Assembly (NCBI GenBank): GCA_036675815.1
Contig: JAKFEE010000021.1
Span: 310,001 to 374,000 of the forward strand
Origin: JAKFEE01 sp036675815
GTDB taxonomy: Bacteria; Pseudomonadota; Alphaproteobacteria; Rhodospirillales; Magnetospirillaceae
Direction of reading: 5' to 3'
DNA: 64,000 nucleotides
The notes under the pieces are model-generated. The model was given only the letters and a program-made list of their open reading frames with translations, was not told the origin of the DNA and did no database searches. The translations under genes and the position numbers were made by a program. Of this stretch, positions 37,658-46,703 are shown piece after piece (the first letter of the stretch is position 1; the number at the start of each line of letters is the position of its first letter).

Positions 37658-38452
37658 CTATTCCCAGTGCTGGCGCCGGCGCTCTTGTTTCAGCGGCACC
37701 TCGGGAAAGCGGCTGCGATAGGCCCGCCGGGCCGGCTCGACGGTGAAGGGCCGGGAATGCGCCGCCCCGAACAGCGGCACGCCGCTCTCCTTGAAGAAGG
37801 GGATAAGCACGCAGCCGGCGACGAAGCCACCGACGTGGGCCCAGAAGGCGACGCCACCCTGGGCCGCCGCGGTCATCCACCCGCTGAACAACTGGGTGAC
37901 GAACCACAGGCCGAGCACGATGACCGCCGGCACGTTGAGCAACCGTACATAGAGCAGGATGACGACCAGCACCCGCACGTTGGCCTTGGGATGCAGCAGA
38001 AGATAGGCACCGAGGACGCCGGCGATGGCGCCCGAGGCGCCGACCATGGGAATGGTCGACATCGGGGCCACCAGGGACTGCGCCAGCGCCGCCGCCGTGC
38101 CGCACAGCAGGTAGAAGACGATGAAGCGGCCGTGCCCCATCGAGTCCTCGACGTTGTTGCCGAAGATCCACAGGAAGAGCATGTTGCCGGCCAGGTGCAT
38201 CCAGCCGCCATGCAGGAACATTGAGGTGAAGATGCTGGCCCAGCCGGGAACGAGGGCGATCTCGGCCGGCACCTCGGCATAGCCGAACAACACTGCGGGG
38301 ATGACACCCAGCGCCAGCGCCGCCGCCTGTCCGGCGAGCGGAGCCAACGACGCCTGCCACAGGAACACCAGCACGCAGGCGACGATGACGGCCCAGGTGA
38401 TGAAGGAGGCGCGGCGCGTCGGATTGTCATCGAAAAGCGGCAGCGTGAACAT
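37658..38452 (-). CDS. Rhomboid-family intramembrane serine protease
   Basis: The 264-residue protein with six membrane helices has the rhomboid features: HGGWMHLAGNMLFLWIFGNNVEDSMG (with the conserved H-x-x-x-N loop), the catalytic serine in VGASGAIAGVLGAY and the catalytic histidine in AFWAHVGGFVAG. Rhomboids cleave membrane proteins within or near their helices; the substrate is unknown. The C-terminal tail (PARRAYRSRFPEVPLKQ) is basic and cytoplasmic. It lies 155 nt from gltB and 39 nt after the DUF3108 gene. Confidence 0.93.
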   Translation of the reverse strand: MFTLPLFDDNPTRRASFITWAVIVACVLVFLWQASLAPLAGQAAALALGVIPAVLFGYAEVPAEIALVPGWASIFTSMFLHGGWMHLAGNMLFLWIFGNNVEDSMGHGRFIVFYLLCGTAAALAQSLVAPMSTIPMVGASGAIAGVLGAYLLLHPKANVRVLVVILLYVRLLNVPAVIVLGLWFVTQLFSGWMTAAAQGGVAFWAHVGGFVAGCVLIPFFKESGVPLFGAAHSRPFTVEPARRAYRSRFPEVPLKQERRRQHWE

Positions 38453-38491
38453 CCAGCGAACCTAGGGTCGCACCCGCGCCGGTGCAAGCAT

Positions 38492-39292
38492 TCAGCCGGT
38501 GGAGCGGACGCTCGTGAGGCGGATCACCGTGGCCCCAAGCGGGCTATCCACTTCCAACCGCACAGGAAGCGGCAGATCCAGGGTCTCTGGCCGCGGCGGC
38601 GCGAACCACACGTAGCCATAGTCGCTGGTTTTCGGGGCGGAGAAGAACCCGCCCTCGGCAAAGCCGGCGAGGCGCCGGCGCCGGATGTCCATTCGCACTG
38701 CGGCCCCTTGGTAAACCGGCTCGTTCACCTGGGCCGGCGCCACCGACGCCACAGCCAGATCATAGCGCCGCCGCCCGTCGAAGACGGCGACCGTCCCCTT
38801 CGGCTGCGTCTCCTTCGCCGCGAGGGTCAACGCCAACCCCGCGGTCAACGGGTCCACCGTGCCGACGGTTTGAGCGGACGCCACGGATTCCCGTCCGTCC
38901 TCGATCGCCGTCGGCATGACCTCGACCATCGGCGCTGCGCCGATGTGATAGCTGGCACGCACCCATCGTTTGTTGCCCCGCCACAGGTTGTCGGCGCGAT
39001 GGCTTTCCGGAACAAGATTGGTTCCATTGATGCTGCCCACCGTTTCGCTTTCCGAGACGAATCCGGTGAAAAAGCCGATGACCCCACGTGTCTGCAGACT
39101 GTTGCGGATGCGATAGCGGTTGCCGTCGAGGGAAATGGCCACCTCATTGGTGCCGAGGGAGAACCCGCCGCTGTGGATCTCGTAGAGCAGCACCATGCCG
39201 GCCGCCGCGGCCGGCCAGGCTTGTGCCACCGCGAGCGTGAGGACTGTAACGAACGGTAGCGTTCGCTGTAAGAGGACGGCAAATTCGCGCAT
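38492..39292 (-). CDS. DUF3108-family secreted protein
   Basis: The 266-residue protein has a signal peptide (LPFVTVLTLAVAQAWPAAAA) and a beta-rich mature part (LLYEIHSGGFSLGTNEVAISLDGNRYRIRNSLQTRGVIGFFTGFVSES) matching DUF3108 proteins, a periplasmic or envelope family of unknown function. The ATG at 39292 gives a normal signal peptide; an upstream in-frame start (39325) would add 11 residues. It is divergent from the small gene at 39352 and reads toward the rhomboid gene. Confidence 0.8.
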   Translation of the reverse strand: MREFAVLLQRTLPFVTVLTLAVAQAWPAAAAGMVLLYEIHSGGFSLGTNEVAISLDGNRYRIRNSLQTRGVIGFFTGFVSESETVGSINGTNLVPESHRADNLWRGNKRWVRASYHIGAAPMVEVMPTAIEDGRESVASAQTVGTVDPLTAGLALTLAAKETQPKGTVAVFDGRRRYDLAVASVAPAQVNEPVYQGAAVRMDIRRRRLAGFAEGGFFSAPKTSDYGYVWFAPPRPETLDLPLPVRLEVDSPLGATVIRLTSVRSTG

Positions 39293-39351
39293 GCGATGCC
39301 GATGATGACCCGTGGGCGCCGCCACCGCAAGTTCGCACCGGAGAGGACCGA

Positions 39352-39693
39352 ATGCCGCCGAAGAAGAACCCCTTGAAACTTAATCCCCTGCAACTGAAGA
39401 CCCTGACCTTGTTCCAGGAGTTGGCGCGCCATCCCGAAAGCTCGACCCGGATGGACTCGGGCGAGGTGGTCATCACCCAGTTGCCGCACCCCCACGGCAA
39501 CCATTTTCACGTCGGCAGCCGGGTGGCGATGACCAGCGACGCCACCGGCCTGCAGAATCCCGCCGTGTGGGCGGTGCTGGAACGCAAGGGGCTGATCCGC
39601 GGCGCCTTTCCGGCGGCCGTCACCCTGACGGCGGAGGGCGCCGGCTACGACACCGGGCTGCGCGACGCCATCCTGCACGGCTCGGATCACTGA
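39352..39693 (+). CDS. Conserved hypothetical protein (113 aa)
   Basis: The 113-residue cytoplasmic protein has a basic N-terminus (PPKKNPLKLNPLQLKTLTLFQELARHP), a central His-rich strand pair (ITQLPHPHGNHFHVGSRVA) and a C-terminal helical region. The pattern NPLQLKTLTLFQEL and LERKGLIRGAFPAAVTLTAEG suggests a winged-helix-like fold, but no family is recognised. A GAGAGGA ribosome-binding site precedes the ATG. A forward REP unit starts 3 nt after the stop. Confidence 0.75.
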   Translation: MPPKKNPLKLNPLQLKTLTLFQELARHPESSTRMDSGEVVITQLPHPHGNHFHVGSRVAMTSDATGLQNPAVWAVLERKGLIRGAFPAAVTLTAEGAGYDTGLRDAILHGSDH

Positions 39694-39696
39694 GGG

Positions 39697-39750
39697 GGAG
39701 CGCGGAGCTCCAGCTCCGCATCCGTGTGCGGACCTGGAGCTCCGCGCTCC
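39697..39750. repeat. Inverted pair of GGAG-headed REP units between convergent genes
   Basis: The forward unit 39697-39719 begins 3 nt after the stop of the upstream plus-strand gene. The reverse unit 39728-39750 (variant core GCGGACCT-GG-AGCTCCGC) ends 4 nt from the stop of the minus-strand hydrolase gene. Eight nt separate them. Each unit thus heads away from the gene end it adjoins. Confidence 0.88.
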
Positions 39751-39754
39751 CGTA

Positions 39755-40822
39755 CTAGTGCCGCTGCGGCGCCGGGCCGGCGATGGTCGGCAGGGCGCCC
39801 TGGTCGATGATCGGCGTGTGGGGATGGATCTCGCGTTCGGCGAGGACCTTCAACGCATGGCGGTCCGCCCCCGATGGCAAGGGGCCTCGGGGATCGGCGA
39901 TCCAGGCGGCGATGTCGGCGAGGACGACCTTTGCCTGCAGATCGCGCATCAGCATGTGATAGCCCTCGGGATAGATGGCGACCCGCTGGCCGTCGCCCAG
40001 CCGCTCCAGCTTGGCGATCATGCGATAGGTGGGCTCGGGCGGCACGATCTCGTCCTTCTCGCCGTAGAGCACCAACGTCGGCGCCTTGATGCGCGGGGCG
40101 GCCAGCTGCGCGGCGTCCATCAGATCGACGAGGCCGTGCACGGCATCGACGCGCGTCTCCTTGATCACCAGCGGGTCTTTCGACAACGCGCGCAGCATTT
40201 CCTTGTTGTCGGAGGGCTTGATGCCCAGCCCGCCGCCCGAGACGCGGAACCAGGGCATGACGTGCGAGAAGAACCACAGGCCGGTGCGCTCGAACACGTT
40301 CATCGTCGCCCGCCCCCAGACGGCCGGCGCCGACAGGACGATGCCGTCGACCTCCGGCGCGTCCGCCTCGGCCATGGCGATCATGGCGACCGCCCCGCCC
40401 ATGCTTTCGCCGACGATGTACACCGGCGTCCCCGGATGGCGGGACTTCACCAGGCGCACGACATTGCCGGCGTCGCGCGCCAGGGTGAGGCCGCCATGCC
40501 ACAGGCCGCGATTGTCGCCGCGGCCGAAGCCGCGCTGGTCGTAGGCGTAGGTGGCAATGCCCTGACTGGCCCAGTACTCGCCTGCCTCCTCGAATGACTT
40601 GCTGTAATCGTTGAAGCCATGCAGGGCCACGATCACGGCACCCGGCGCACCCGGCGGCGTCCACGTCCGCACCGGCAGCGGCACACGGTCGCCGGTCATG
40701 ATGACATTGTTCTCGGCGAAGGCGGGATCGCCGACCCGCGGCCCCGCCAACTGCACGTAGGGGGCACAGGCGCCAGCCAGCAGCACGGTGAACAGGGACA
40801 AACCGGACAGCAGATGCCTCAC
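39755..40822 (-). CDS. Alpha/beta hydrolase, predicted lipoprotein (lysophospholipase-like)
   Basis: The 355-residue protein starts with a lipoprotein signal (LSLFTVLLAGAC, lipid-modified Cys about residue 17) and has an alpha/beta hydrolase domain with oxyanion region VALHGFNDYSKSF, nucleophile serine in IVGESMGGAVA, the acid in TLVLYGEKDEIVPPE and the histidine in YPEGYHMLMRD. The nearest well-known type is lysophospholipase/monoacylglycerol lipase. The GTG at 40822 overlaps the stop of the ABC ATPase gene, so the two are co-translated. A reverse REP unit lies 4 nt after the stop. Confidence 0.88.
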   Translation of the reverse strand: MRHLLSGLSLFTVLLAGACAPYVQLAGPRVGDPAFAENNVIMTGDRVPLPVRTWTPPGAPGAVIVALHGFNDYSKSFEEAGEYWASQGIATYAYDQRGFGRGDNRGLWHGGLTLARDAGNVVRLVKSRHPGTPVYIVGESMGGAVAMIAMAEADAPEVDGIVLSAPAVWGRATMNVFERTGLWFFSHVMPWFRVSGGGLGIKPSDNKEMLRALSKDPLVIKETRVDAVHGLVDLMDAAQLAAPRIKAPTLVLYGEKDEIVPPEPTYRMIAKLERLGDGQRVAIYPEGYHMLMRDLQAKVVLADIAAWIADPRGPLPSGADRHALKVLAEREIHPHTPIIDQGALPTIAGPAPQRH

Positions 40823-41784
40823 GCCGGCACCCCCGGCGCCGATGCCCGCGTCAGTTGCAGGAAAATGTCCTCCAAGTCGGTCTCCTCGGTGGTCAAATCG
40901 ACGACGAGCAGACCGGCATCCTGCACGGCAGCAAGAATTTGGCCGACGGGCACCTGGCTGGGCTTGTAGTGGAAGACCAGCCGACGCTCCTCGGCCCGCA
41001 GTTCCGGATGGAACGGCGCCAGTGCCGGCGGGACGGCGGCGAGATCGCGGTCGAGCGTCACCAACAAAGCCTTGCTGTCGAGCCGGCGCAACAGCGCACG
41101 CGTGGTATCGCAGGCCACCACACGGCCATGGTTGATGATGGCGATGCGGTCGCAGAGTTCCTCGGCCTCCTCGAGATAGTGCGTCGTCAGCACCACCGTG
41201 GTGCCGGCGGCGTTGAGCTGGCGCACGTAGGCCCACAACTGCTGGCGCAACTCGATGTCGACGCCGGCGGTCGGCTCGTCCAGCACCAGGACCGGCGGCG
41301 CGTGGACCAAGGCCTTGGCCACCAGCAGGCGCCGGCGCATGCCGCCCGACAGGGTACGGGCATAGGCATTCGCCTTGTCGGCCAGGCCCAGCGCCGCCAG
41401 GATCTCGCGGGTTCGCCGCTCGTGCCGGGGGACGCCGTACATCCCCGCCTGCACCTCGAGCAGCTCGAGCGGCGTGAAGAACGGGTCGAAGTTCAACTCT
41501 TGGGGCACCACGCCGATGGCCGAGCGGGCGGCGCGCATCTCATGCTCGGTGTCGTGGCCCCAGATGCGGGCGCGGCCGGCGGTCTTGTTGACCAGCCCGG
41601 CCAGGATGTTGATCAGGGTCGACTTGCCGGCGCCGTTGGGGCCAAGCAGGCCAAAGAACGAACCGCGGGGGATGGCGAGGCTGACGCCATCGAGCGCCAC
41701 CTTGGGCGGCCGCCCTCCCTCACCCTTGTAGACCTTGCGCAGGGCCTCGGTTTCGACGGCGTTGTGCGGAGCCGGAGTGTCCAT
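40819..41784 (-). CDS. ABC transporter ATP-binding protein (YadG/DrrA-like exporter type)
   Basis: The 321-residue protein has Walker A GLLGPNGAGKST, Q-loop IGVVPQELNFDPFFTPLELL, signature LSGGMRRRLLVAKAL, Walker B VLVLDEPTAGVD and switch His TTHYLEEAEELCDRI, with a C-terminal regulatory extension of about 90 residues. It resembles the ATPases of YadGH-like or drug exporters. No permease gene is adjacent, which is unusual: its partner must be encoded elsewhere. It overlaps the lipoprotein hydrolase gene by 4 nt, hinting at a link to lipid or envelope export. Confidence 0.9.
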   Translation of the reverse strand: MDTPAPHNAVETEALRKVYKGEGGRPPKVALDGVSLAIPRGSFFGLLGPNGAGKSTLINILAGLVNKTAGRARIWGHDTEHEMRAARSAIGVVPQELNFDPFFTPLELLEVQAGMYGVPRHERRTREILAALGLADKANAYARTLSGGMRRRLLVAKALVHAPPVLVLDEPTAGVDIELRQQLWAYVRQLNAAGTTVVLTTHYLEEAEELCDRIAIINHGRVVACDTTRALLRRLDSKALLVTLDRDLAAVPPALAPFHPELRAEERRLVFHYKPSQVPVGQILAAVQDAGLLVVDLTTEETDLEDIFLQLTRASAPGVPA

Positions 41785-41878
41785 TCTGCCTCGCGGCCCT
41801 GATCATCAGGGCAATTAAATCGGCGAGATGCCATCGCTATCATCCAGCCGAGCCTAGGGTCAACCGCATTACCGGACA

Positions 41879-42118
41879 ATGAATCGCATCCAACAGCCAA
41901 CGGCCGAACCGGCGACACCACCGGGGGGGGATCGCACCGAGCCCTTCGACGTGTCCACCGTCACCACGCCACGCGTCGCCTGCGCCGGCGATGATCCGCC
42001 GGGCGATCATCCGCTGATCTACATGACCTTTGCGGCCGAACGGGAAATCATGTGCCCCTATTGCTCGCGGCGCTTCCGCCTGGAAGAGGGCACCCCGCCC
42101 GGGCCGATCGAGCACTGA
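41879..42118 (+). CDS. CHCC zinc-finger domain protein, copy 1
   Basis: The 79-residue protein has Cys35-x8-His44-x14-Cys59-x2-Cys62 (ending CPYCSRRFRLEEG), the zf-CHCC fold related to the 13-kDa zinc subunit NDUFS6 of respiratory complex I. The N-terminal 25 residues are a Pro/Thr-rich extension. Small bacterial proteins of this type are widespread in alphaproteobacteria, mostly uncharacterised; a link to complex I assembly is possible. A second gene with the same spacing follows at 42260. Confidence 0.82.
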   Translation: MNRIQQPTAEPATPPGGDRTEPFDVSTVTTPRVACAGDDPPGDHPLIYMTFAAEREIMCPYCSRRFRLEEGTPPGPIEH

Positions 42119-42137
42119 GGGCTCTGTACCATCCTAC

Positions 42138-42154
42138 GGAGCGCGGAACTCCAG
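42138..42154 (+). repeat. Degenerate half REP unit
   Basis: GGAGCGCGGAACTCCAG keeps the GGAG head and left arm (with A for G at one position) but the right arm is lost. It lies 19 nt after the stop of the first zinc-finger gene, so it appears to be an old, eroded copy. Confidence 0.7.
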
Positions 42155-42195
42155 GAGGCCCGAGAACCTCGGTCATAGCCGACACCGGAATCCCG

Positions 42196-42223
42196 TTGAA
42201 CCGTGGCCGCCAGCCGCTATGAT
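42196..42223 (+). promoter_or_regulatory. Promoter of the second zinc-finger gene and polA
   Basis: TTGAAC (42196-42201) and TATGAT (42218-42223) are separated by 16 nt, a good housekeeping match. The start point near 42230 leaves a leader of about 30 nt containing AGAGGG before the ATG at 42260. Confidence 0.55.
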
Positions 42224-42259
42224 CCGCGCGGTAATCGGTTCAGCAGAGGGTTGCTTGCG

Positions 42260-42457
42260 ATGTCGCACGTCTCGCCCGTCCGGGTCAGCGAAACCATCAC
42301 CATCACCACCGCCTCGGTCGGCTGCGACGGCGGCGGCGGCCGCTTCGGCCACCCCAAGGTCTATCTGAACGTCGCCGCCAAGGGTACGGCGCACTGCCCC
42401 TACTGCAGCCGCACCTACGTCCTCGACAAGAACGCCCCGCACGACCACGGCCATTGA
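42260..42457 (+). CDS. CHCC zinc-finger domain protein, copy 2
   Basis: The 65-residue protein has Cys22-x8-His31-x14-Cys46-x2-Cys49 with GCDGGGGRFGHPKVYLNV and HCPYCSRTYVLD, a closer match to the NDUFS6/zf-CHCC consensus (C-D-G...G-H-P-x-V-Y-L) than copy 1. ATG 42260 is the natural start; an in-frame start upstream at 42203 lies inside the promoter. Its stop overlaps the TTG start of polA by 4 nt (TTGA), so a respiratory zinc protein and DNA polymerase I share one message. Confidence 0.88.
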   Translation: MSHVSPVRVSETITITTASVGCDGGGGRFGHPKVYLNVAAKGTAHCPYCSRTYVLDKNAPHDHGH

Positions 42458-45219
42458 ACACTCCCAGACACGTCTTCCTGGTCGACGGCTCGGGCTTCAT
42501 CTTCCGCGCCTTCCACGCGCTGCCGCCGATGACGCGCGGCGACGGCACGCCGATCAATGCCGTCTACGGTTTCACCAACATGCTGAACAAGCTGTTGAGC
42601 GAAACCGACGCCGATCACATCGCCGTCGTCTTCGACGCCGCGCGCAAGAGCTTCCGCACCGAGATCTATCCCGAATACAAGGCGCACCGCCCCGAAGCGC
42701 CCGAGGAGCTGGTGCCGCAGTTCCCGCTGATCCGCGAGGCCACCCGCGCCTTCTGCGTCGCCTGCGTCGAACAGAACGGCTTTGAGGCCGACGACCTGAT
42801 CGCCACCTATGCCCGCCAGGCCGCCGCCCAGGGGGCGCGGGTGACCATCGTATCGTCCGACAAGGACCTGATGCAGTTGATCGGCGACGGCATCGACATG
42901 CTGGACCCGATCAAGAACAAGACCATCGGCGCCGACGAGGTGCGCGAGAAGTTCGGCGTCGGCCCCGACAAGGTCATCGACGTCCAGGCCTTGTGCGGCG
43001 ATGCCGTCGACAACGTGCCCGGCGTGCCCGGCATCGGCATCAAGACTGCGGCGCAACTGATCAACGACTTTGGCGATCTCGATACCCTGCTGGCGCGGGC
43101 GGGCGAGATCAGGCAGCCCAAGCGCCGCGAGACGCTGCTGACCAATGCCGAGGCGGCACGGCTGTCGAAGCGACTGGTAACCCTGCACGACCACGTCGCC
43201 GTCGAGACACCGCTGGAATCGTTCAAGGTAAAGGCCCCCGACCGGCAGTTGCTCGTCGACTTCCTGCAGCGCAACGGCCTCAAGACCATCCTGGCGCGCC
43301 TGCAGAAGACGCTGGGCCTGCCCGCAGCCGAAAAGGCCGAAGCGCCGCCGCCGCCGGTGCCGCAGACCACCGCCTACGAGCTGGTCCTTGGCCTCGACGC
43401 CCTGGATCGCTGGATCGCCGCCGCGCACAAGGCCGGCATGGTCGCCGTGGGCACCGAGACCACCCGTTTGGATCCCCTGCGCTGCCGGATCGTCGGCATG
43501 TCGCTGTCGGTGGAGCCGGGCAAGGCCTGCTACGTGCCCCTGCTGCACACGCCGCCCGAGGCGCAGGGGTCGCTGGCGCTCGGCGACTCTGGCGCCGCGG
43601 CCGAGGCCCCGGCCCTGATCCCGCGCGAGGTCGCCCTGGCCCGGCTGAAGCCGCTGCTGGAAGAGCCGGGCGTGCTCAAGGTCGGCCATGACATCAAATA
43701 CGACCTGCAGGTGCTGAAGGCCTGCGGCATCGCCATGGCGCCGATCGACGACATCATGCTGCTGTCCTATGTGCTGGACGGAGCCAGCCACGGCCATGGC
43801 ATGGACGAGCTGTGCAGCCTGCATCTCAACCACAAGACCCTCACCTATGCCGAGGTGTGCGGCACCGGCAAGGCGCAGGTGACCCTCGACCGGTTGCCGC
43901 TCGATCGTGCCCTCGATTACGCCGCCGAGGACGCCGACGTCACCGGCCGCCTGTGGCGGCTGTTCCGCCCGCGGCTGCTGGCCGAGCACATGGTGACGGT
44001 GTACGAGACCCTGGAACGGCCGCTGGTGCCGGTGCTGGCCGAGATGGAGCGTCACGGCATCAAGGTCGACGCCGCCAAGCTGTTCGCGCTGTCCGAGGAC
44101 TTCGGCCGGCGCATGGCCGAGCTCGAAGGCACGATTCATGCCCTGGCCGGCGAGACGTTCAACGTCGGATCGCCGAAGCAGCTCGGCGAGATCCTGTTCG
44201 AGCGCATGAGCCTGGCCGGCGGCAAGAAATCGGCCAAGACCGGCGCCTGGCAGACCGGCGCCGACGTCTTGGAAGCACTGGCGGCGCAAGGCCACGATCT
44301 GCCGGCGCGCGTGCTGGAATGGCGCCAGATCCAGAAGCTGAAAGGCACCTATGCCGACGCACTGGTGGCGCAGATTCATCCCGAGACCAAGCGCGTCCAC
44401 ACCAGCTACGCGATGGCGGCGACCACCACCGGGCGGCTGTCGTCGTCGGACCCCAACCTGCAGAACATCCCGATCCGCACCGAGGAAGGCCGCAAAATCC
44501 GCCGGGCCTTCGTCGCCGAGCCAGGCAACAAGCTGTTGTCGGCCGACTATTCGCAGATCGAGTTGCGCCTGGTCGCCCACGTCGCCGAGGTGCGCGGCCT
44601 GTTGGAGGCGTTCCGCTCGGGGCTCGACATCCACGCCGCCACCGCATCCCAAGTGTTCGGCGCGCCGGTGGAGGGCATGGACCCGATGGTGCGCCGCTCG
44701 GCCAAGGCGATCAATTTCGGCATCATCTACGGCATGAGCCCGTTCGGGCTGGCGCAACAGCTGGGCATCTCCCAGGGCGAGGCGAAGAAGTACATCGACG
44801 CCTATTTCGAGCGCTATCCCGAGATCCGCACCTATATGGAGCGCACCCGCGAACAGGCGCGCCGCCACGGCTACGTCACCACGGCGTGGGGGCGCAAGGT
44901 GTTCGTGCCCGGCATCCTCGACAAGAACCCGTCGCTGCGCAATTTCGCCGAGCGCGCCGCCATCAACGCCCCCATCCAGGGCGGCGCCGCCGACATCATC
45001 AAGCGCGCCATGGTGCGGCTGCCGGCGGCCCTGGCGGCGGAAGGGCTGGCGGCGCGGATGCTGCTCCAGGTGCACGACGAACTGGTGTTCGAGATGCCTG
45101 CCGCCGAGGCCGAGGCCACCCGCGCCGTGGTCAAGCGGGTGATGGAGAGCGCCGCCAGCCTGGCGGTGCCGCTGGTCGTCGACACCGGCATCGGCGACGA
45201 CTGGGACGCGGCGCATTAG
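42454..45219 (+). CDS. polA: DNA polymerase I
   Basis: The 921-residue protein has an N-terminal 5'-3' exonuclease (FLVDGSGFIFRAFHALPPM; GFEADDLIATYA; GVPGIGIKTAAQLI), a central 3'-5' exonuclease-like domain and a family A polymerase (DYSQIELRLVAHVAE; RRSAKAINFGIIYGMSPFGLA; QVHDELVFEMP). In the exonuclease motif I the usual D-T-E-T reads GTET (Gly333, Glu335), so the first metal-binding Asp is missing, while motifs II (HDIKYDLQVL) and III (YAAEDADVT) look intact. The start is a TTG at 42454, overlapping the zinc-finger stop; there is no ATG before the conserved N-terminus. A palindromic REP lies 4 nt after the stop. Confidence 0.97.
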   Translation: MNTPRHVFLVDGSGFIFRAFHALPPMTRGDGTPINAVYGFTNMLNKLLSETDADHIAVVFDAARKSFRTEIYPEYKAHRPEAPEELVPQFPLIREATRAFCVACVEQNGFEADDLIATYARQAAAQGARVTIVSSDKDLMQLIGDGIDMLDPIKNKTIGADEVREKFGVGPDKVIDVQALCGDAVDNVPGVPGIGIKTAAQLINDFGDLDTLLARAGEIRQPKRRETLLTNAEAARLSKRLVTLHDHVAVETPLESFKVKAPDRQLLVDFLQRNGLKTILARLQKTLGLPAAEKAEAPPPPVPQTTAYELVLGLDALDRWIAAAHKAGMVAVGTETTRLDPLRCRIVGMSLSVEPGKACYVPLLHTPPEAQGSLALGDSGAAAEAPALIPREVALARLKPLLEEPGVLKVGHDIKYDLQVLKACGIAMAPIDDIMLLSYVLDGASHGHGMDELCSLHLNHKTLTYAEVCGTGKAQVTLDRLPLDRALDYAAEDADVTGRLWRLFRPRLLAEHMVTVYETLERPLVPVLAEMERHGIKVDAAKLFALSEDFGRRMAELEGTIHALAGETFNVGSPKQLGEILFERMSLAGGKKSAKTGAWQTGADVLEALAAQGHDLPARVLEWRQIQKLKGTYADALVAQIHPETKRVHTSYAMAATTTGRLSSSDPNLQNIPIRTEEGRKIRRAFVAEPGNKLLSADYSQIELRLVAHVAEVRGLLEAFRSGLDIHAATASQVFGAPVEGMDPMVRRSAKAINFGIIYGMSPFGLAQQLGISQGEAKKYIDAYFERYPEIRTYMERTREQARRHGYVTTAWGRKVFVPGILDKNPSLRNFAERAAINAPIQGGAADIIKRAMVRLPAALAAEGLAARMLLQVHDELVFEMPAAEAEATRAVVKRVMESAASLAVPLVVDTGIGDDWDAAH

Positions 45220-45223
45220 CCCA

Positions 45224-45251
45224 GGAGCGCGGAGCTGGAGCTCCGCGCTCC
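45224..45251. repeat. Near-perfect 28-bp REP palindrome between convergent genes
   Basis: Arms of 13 bp (GGAGCGCGGAGCT and AGCTCCGCGCTCC) flank a GG centre. It equals two overlapping opposed REP units with a GGAG head at each end. It lies 4 nt from the polA stop and 4 nt from the helicase stop, so it may also serve as a transcription barrier for both. Confidence 0.88.
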
Positions 45252-45255
45252 ATTT

Positions 45256-46518
<1,263 letters not shown>

Positions 46519-46665
46519 GGCTCCGCCACCCGCATCGGGCGGGGGCAGGCGGGTTTTTGGCAACCCGCGGAGCACGCAATCGGCGGGGAGAAGAAATGGG
46601 AGGGAGCACGTCGCGAAGGGGCTGCCGGAAGTCGGCAGCCGCGCGCCATGGCGAGCGCTCGTTGA
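46519..46665 (-). promoter_or_regulatory. Long structured 5' leader of the helicase mRNA
   Basis: About 147 nt separate the predicted start point from the helicase ATG. The leader contains several hairpins: arms 46664-46671 and 46653-46660 (GAGCGCTC twice, loop AAC), 46633-46640 with 46620-46627 (GGCTGCCG/CGGCAGCC), and 46562-46568 with 46549-46555 (GCGGGTT/AACCCGC). DEAD-box genes in several bacteria are controlled by long leaders; the same may hold here. Confidence 0.5.
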
Positions 46666-46671
46666 GCGCTC

Positions 46672-46700
46672 TAGATACCCCTCGGCCGCGGCCAAGTCAA
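46672..46700 (-). promoter_or_regulatory. Promoter of the helicase gene
   Basis: On the minus strand TTGACT (46700-46695) and TATCTA (46677-46672) are exactly 17 nt apart. The promoter begins 3 nt after the ccmI stop, so it separates helicase expression from the ccm operon upstream. Confidence 0.6.
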
Positions 46701-46703
46701 TCC

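Noticed and set aside
42415..45216. 933-codon minus-strand frame opposite polA
   Set aside because: Shadow of polA; all conserved family A polymerase motifs are on the plus strand.
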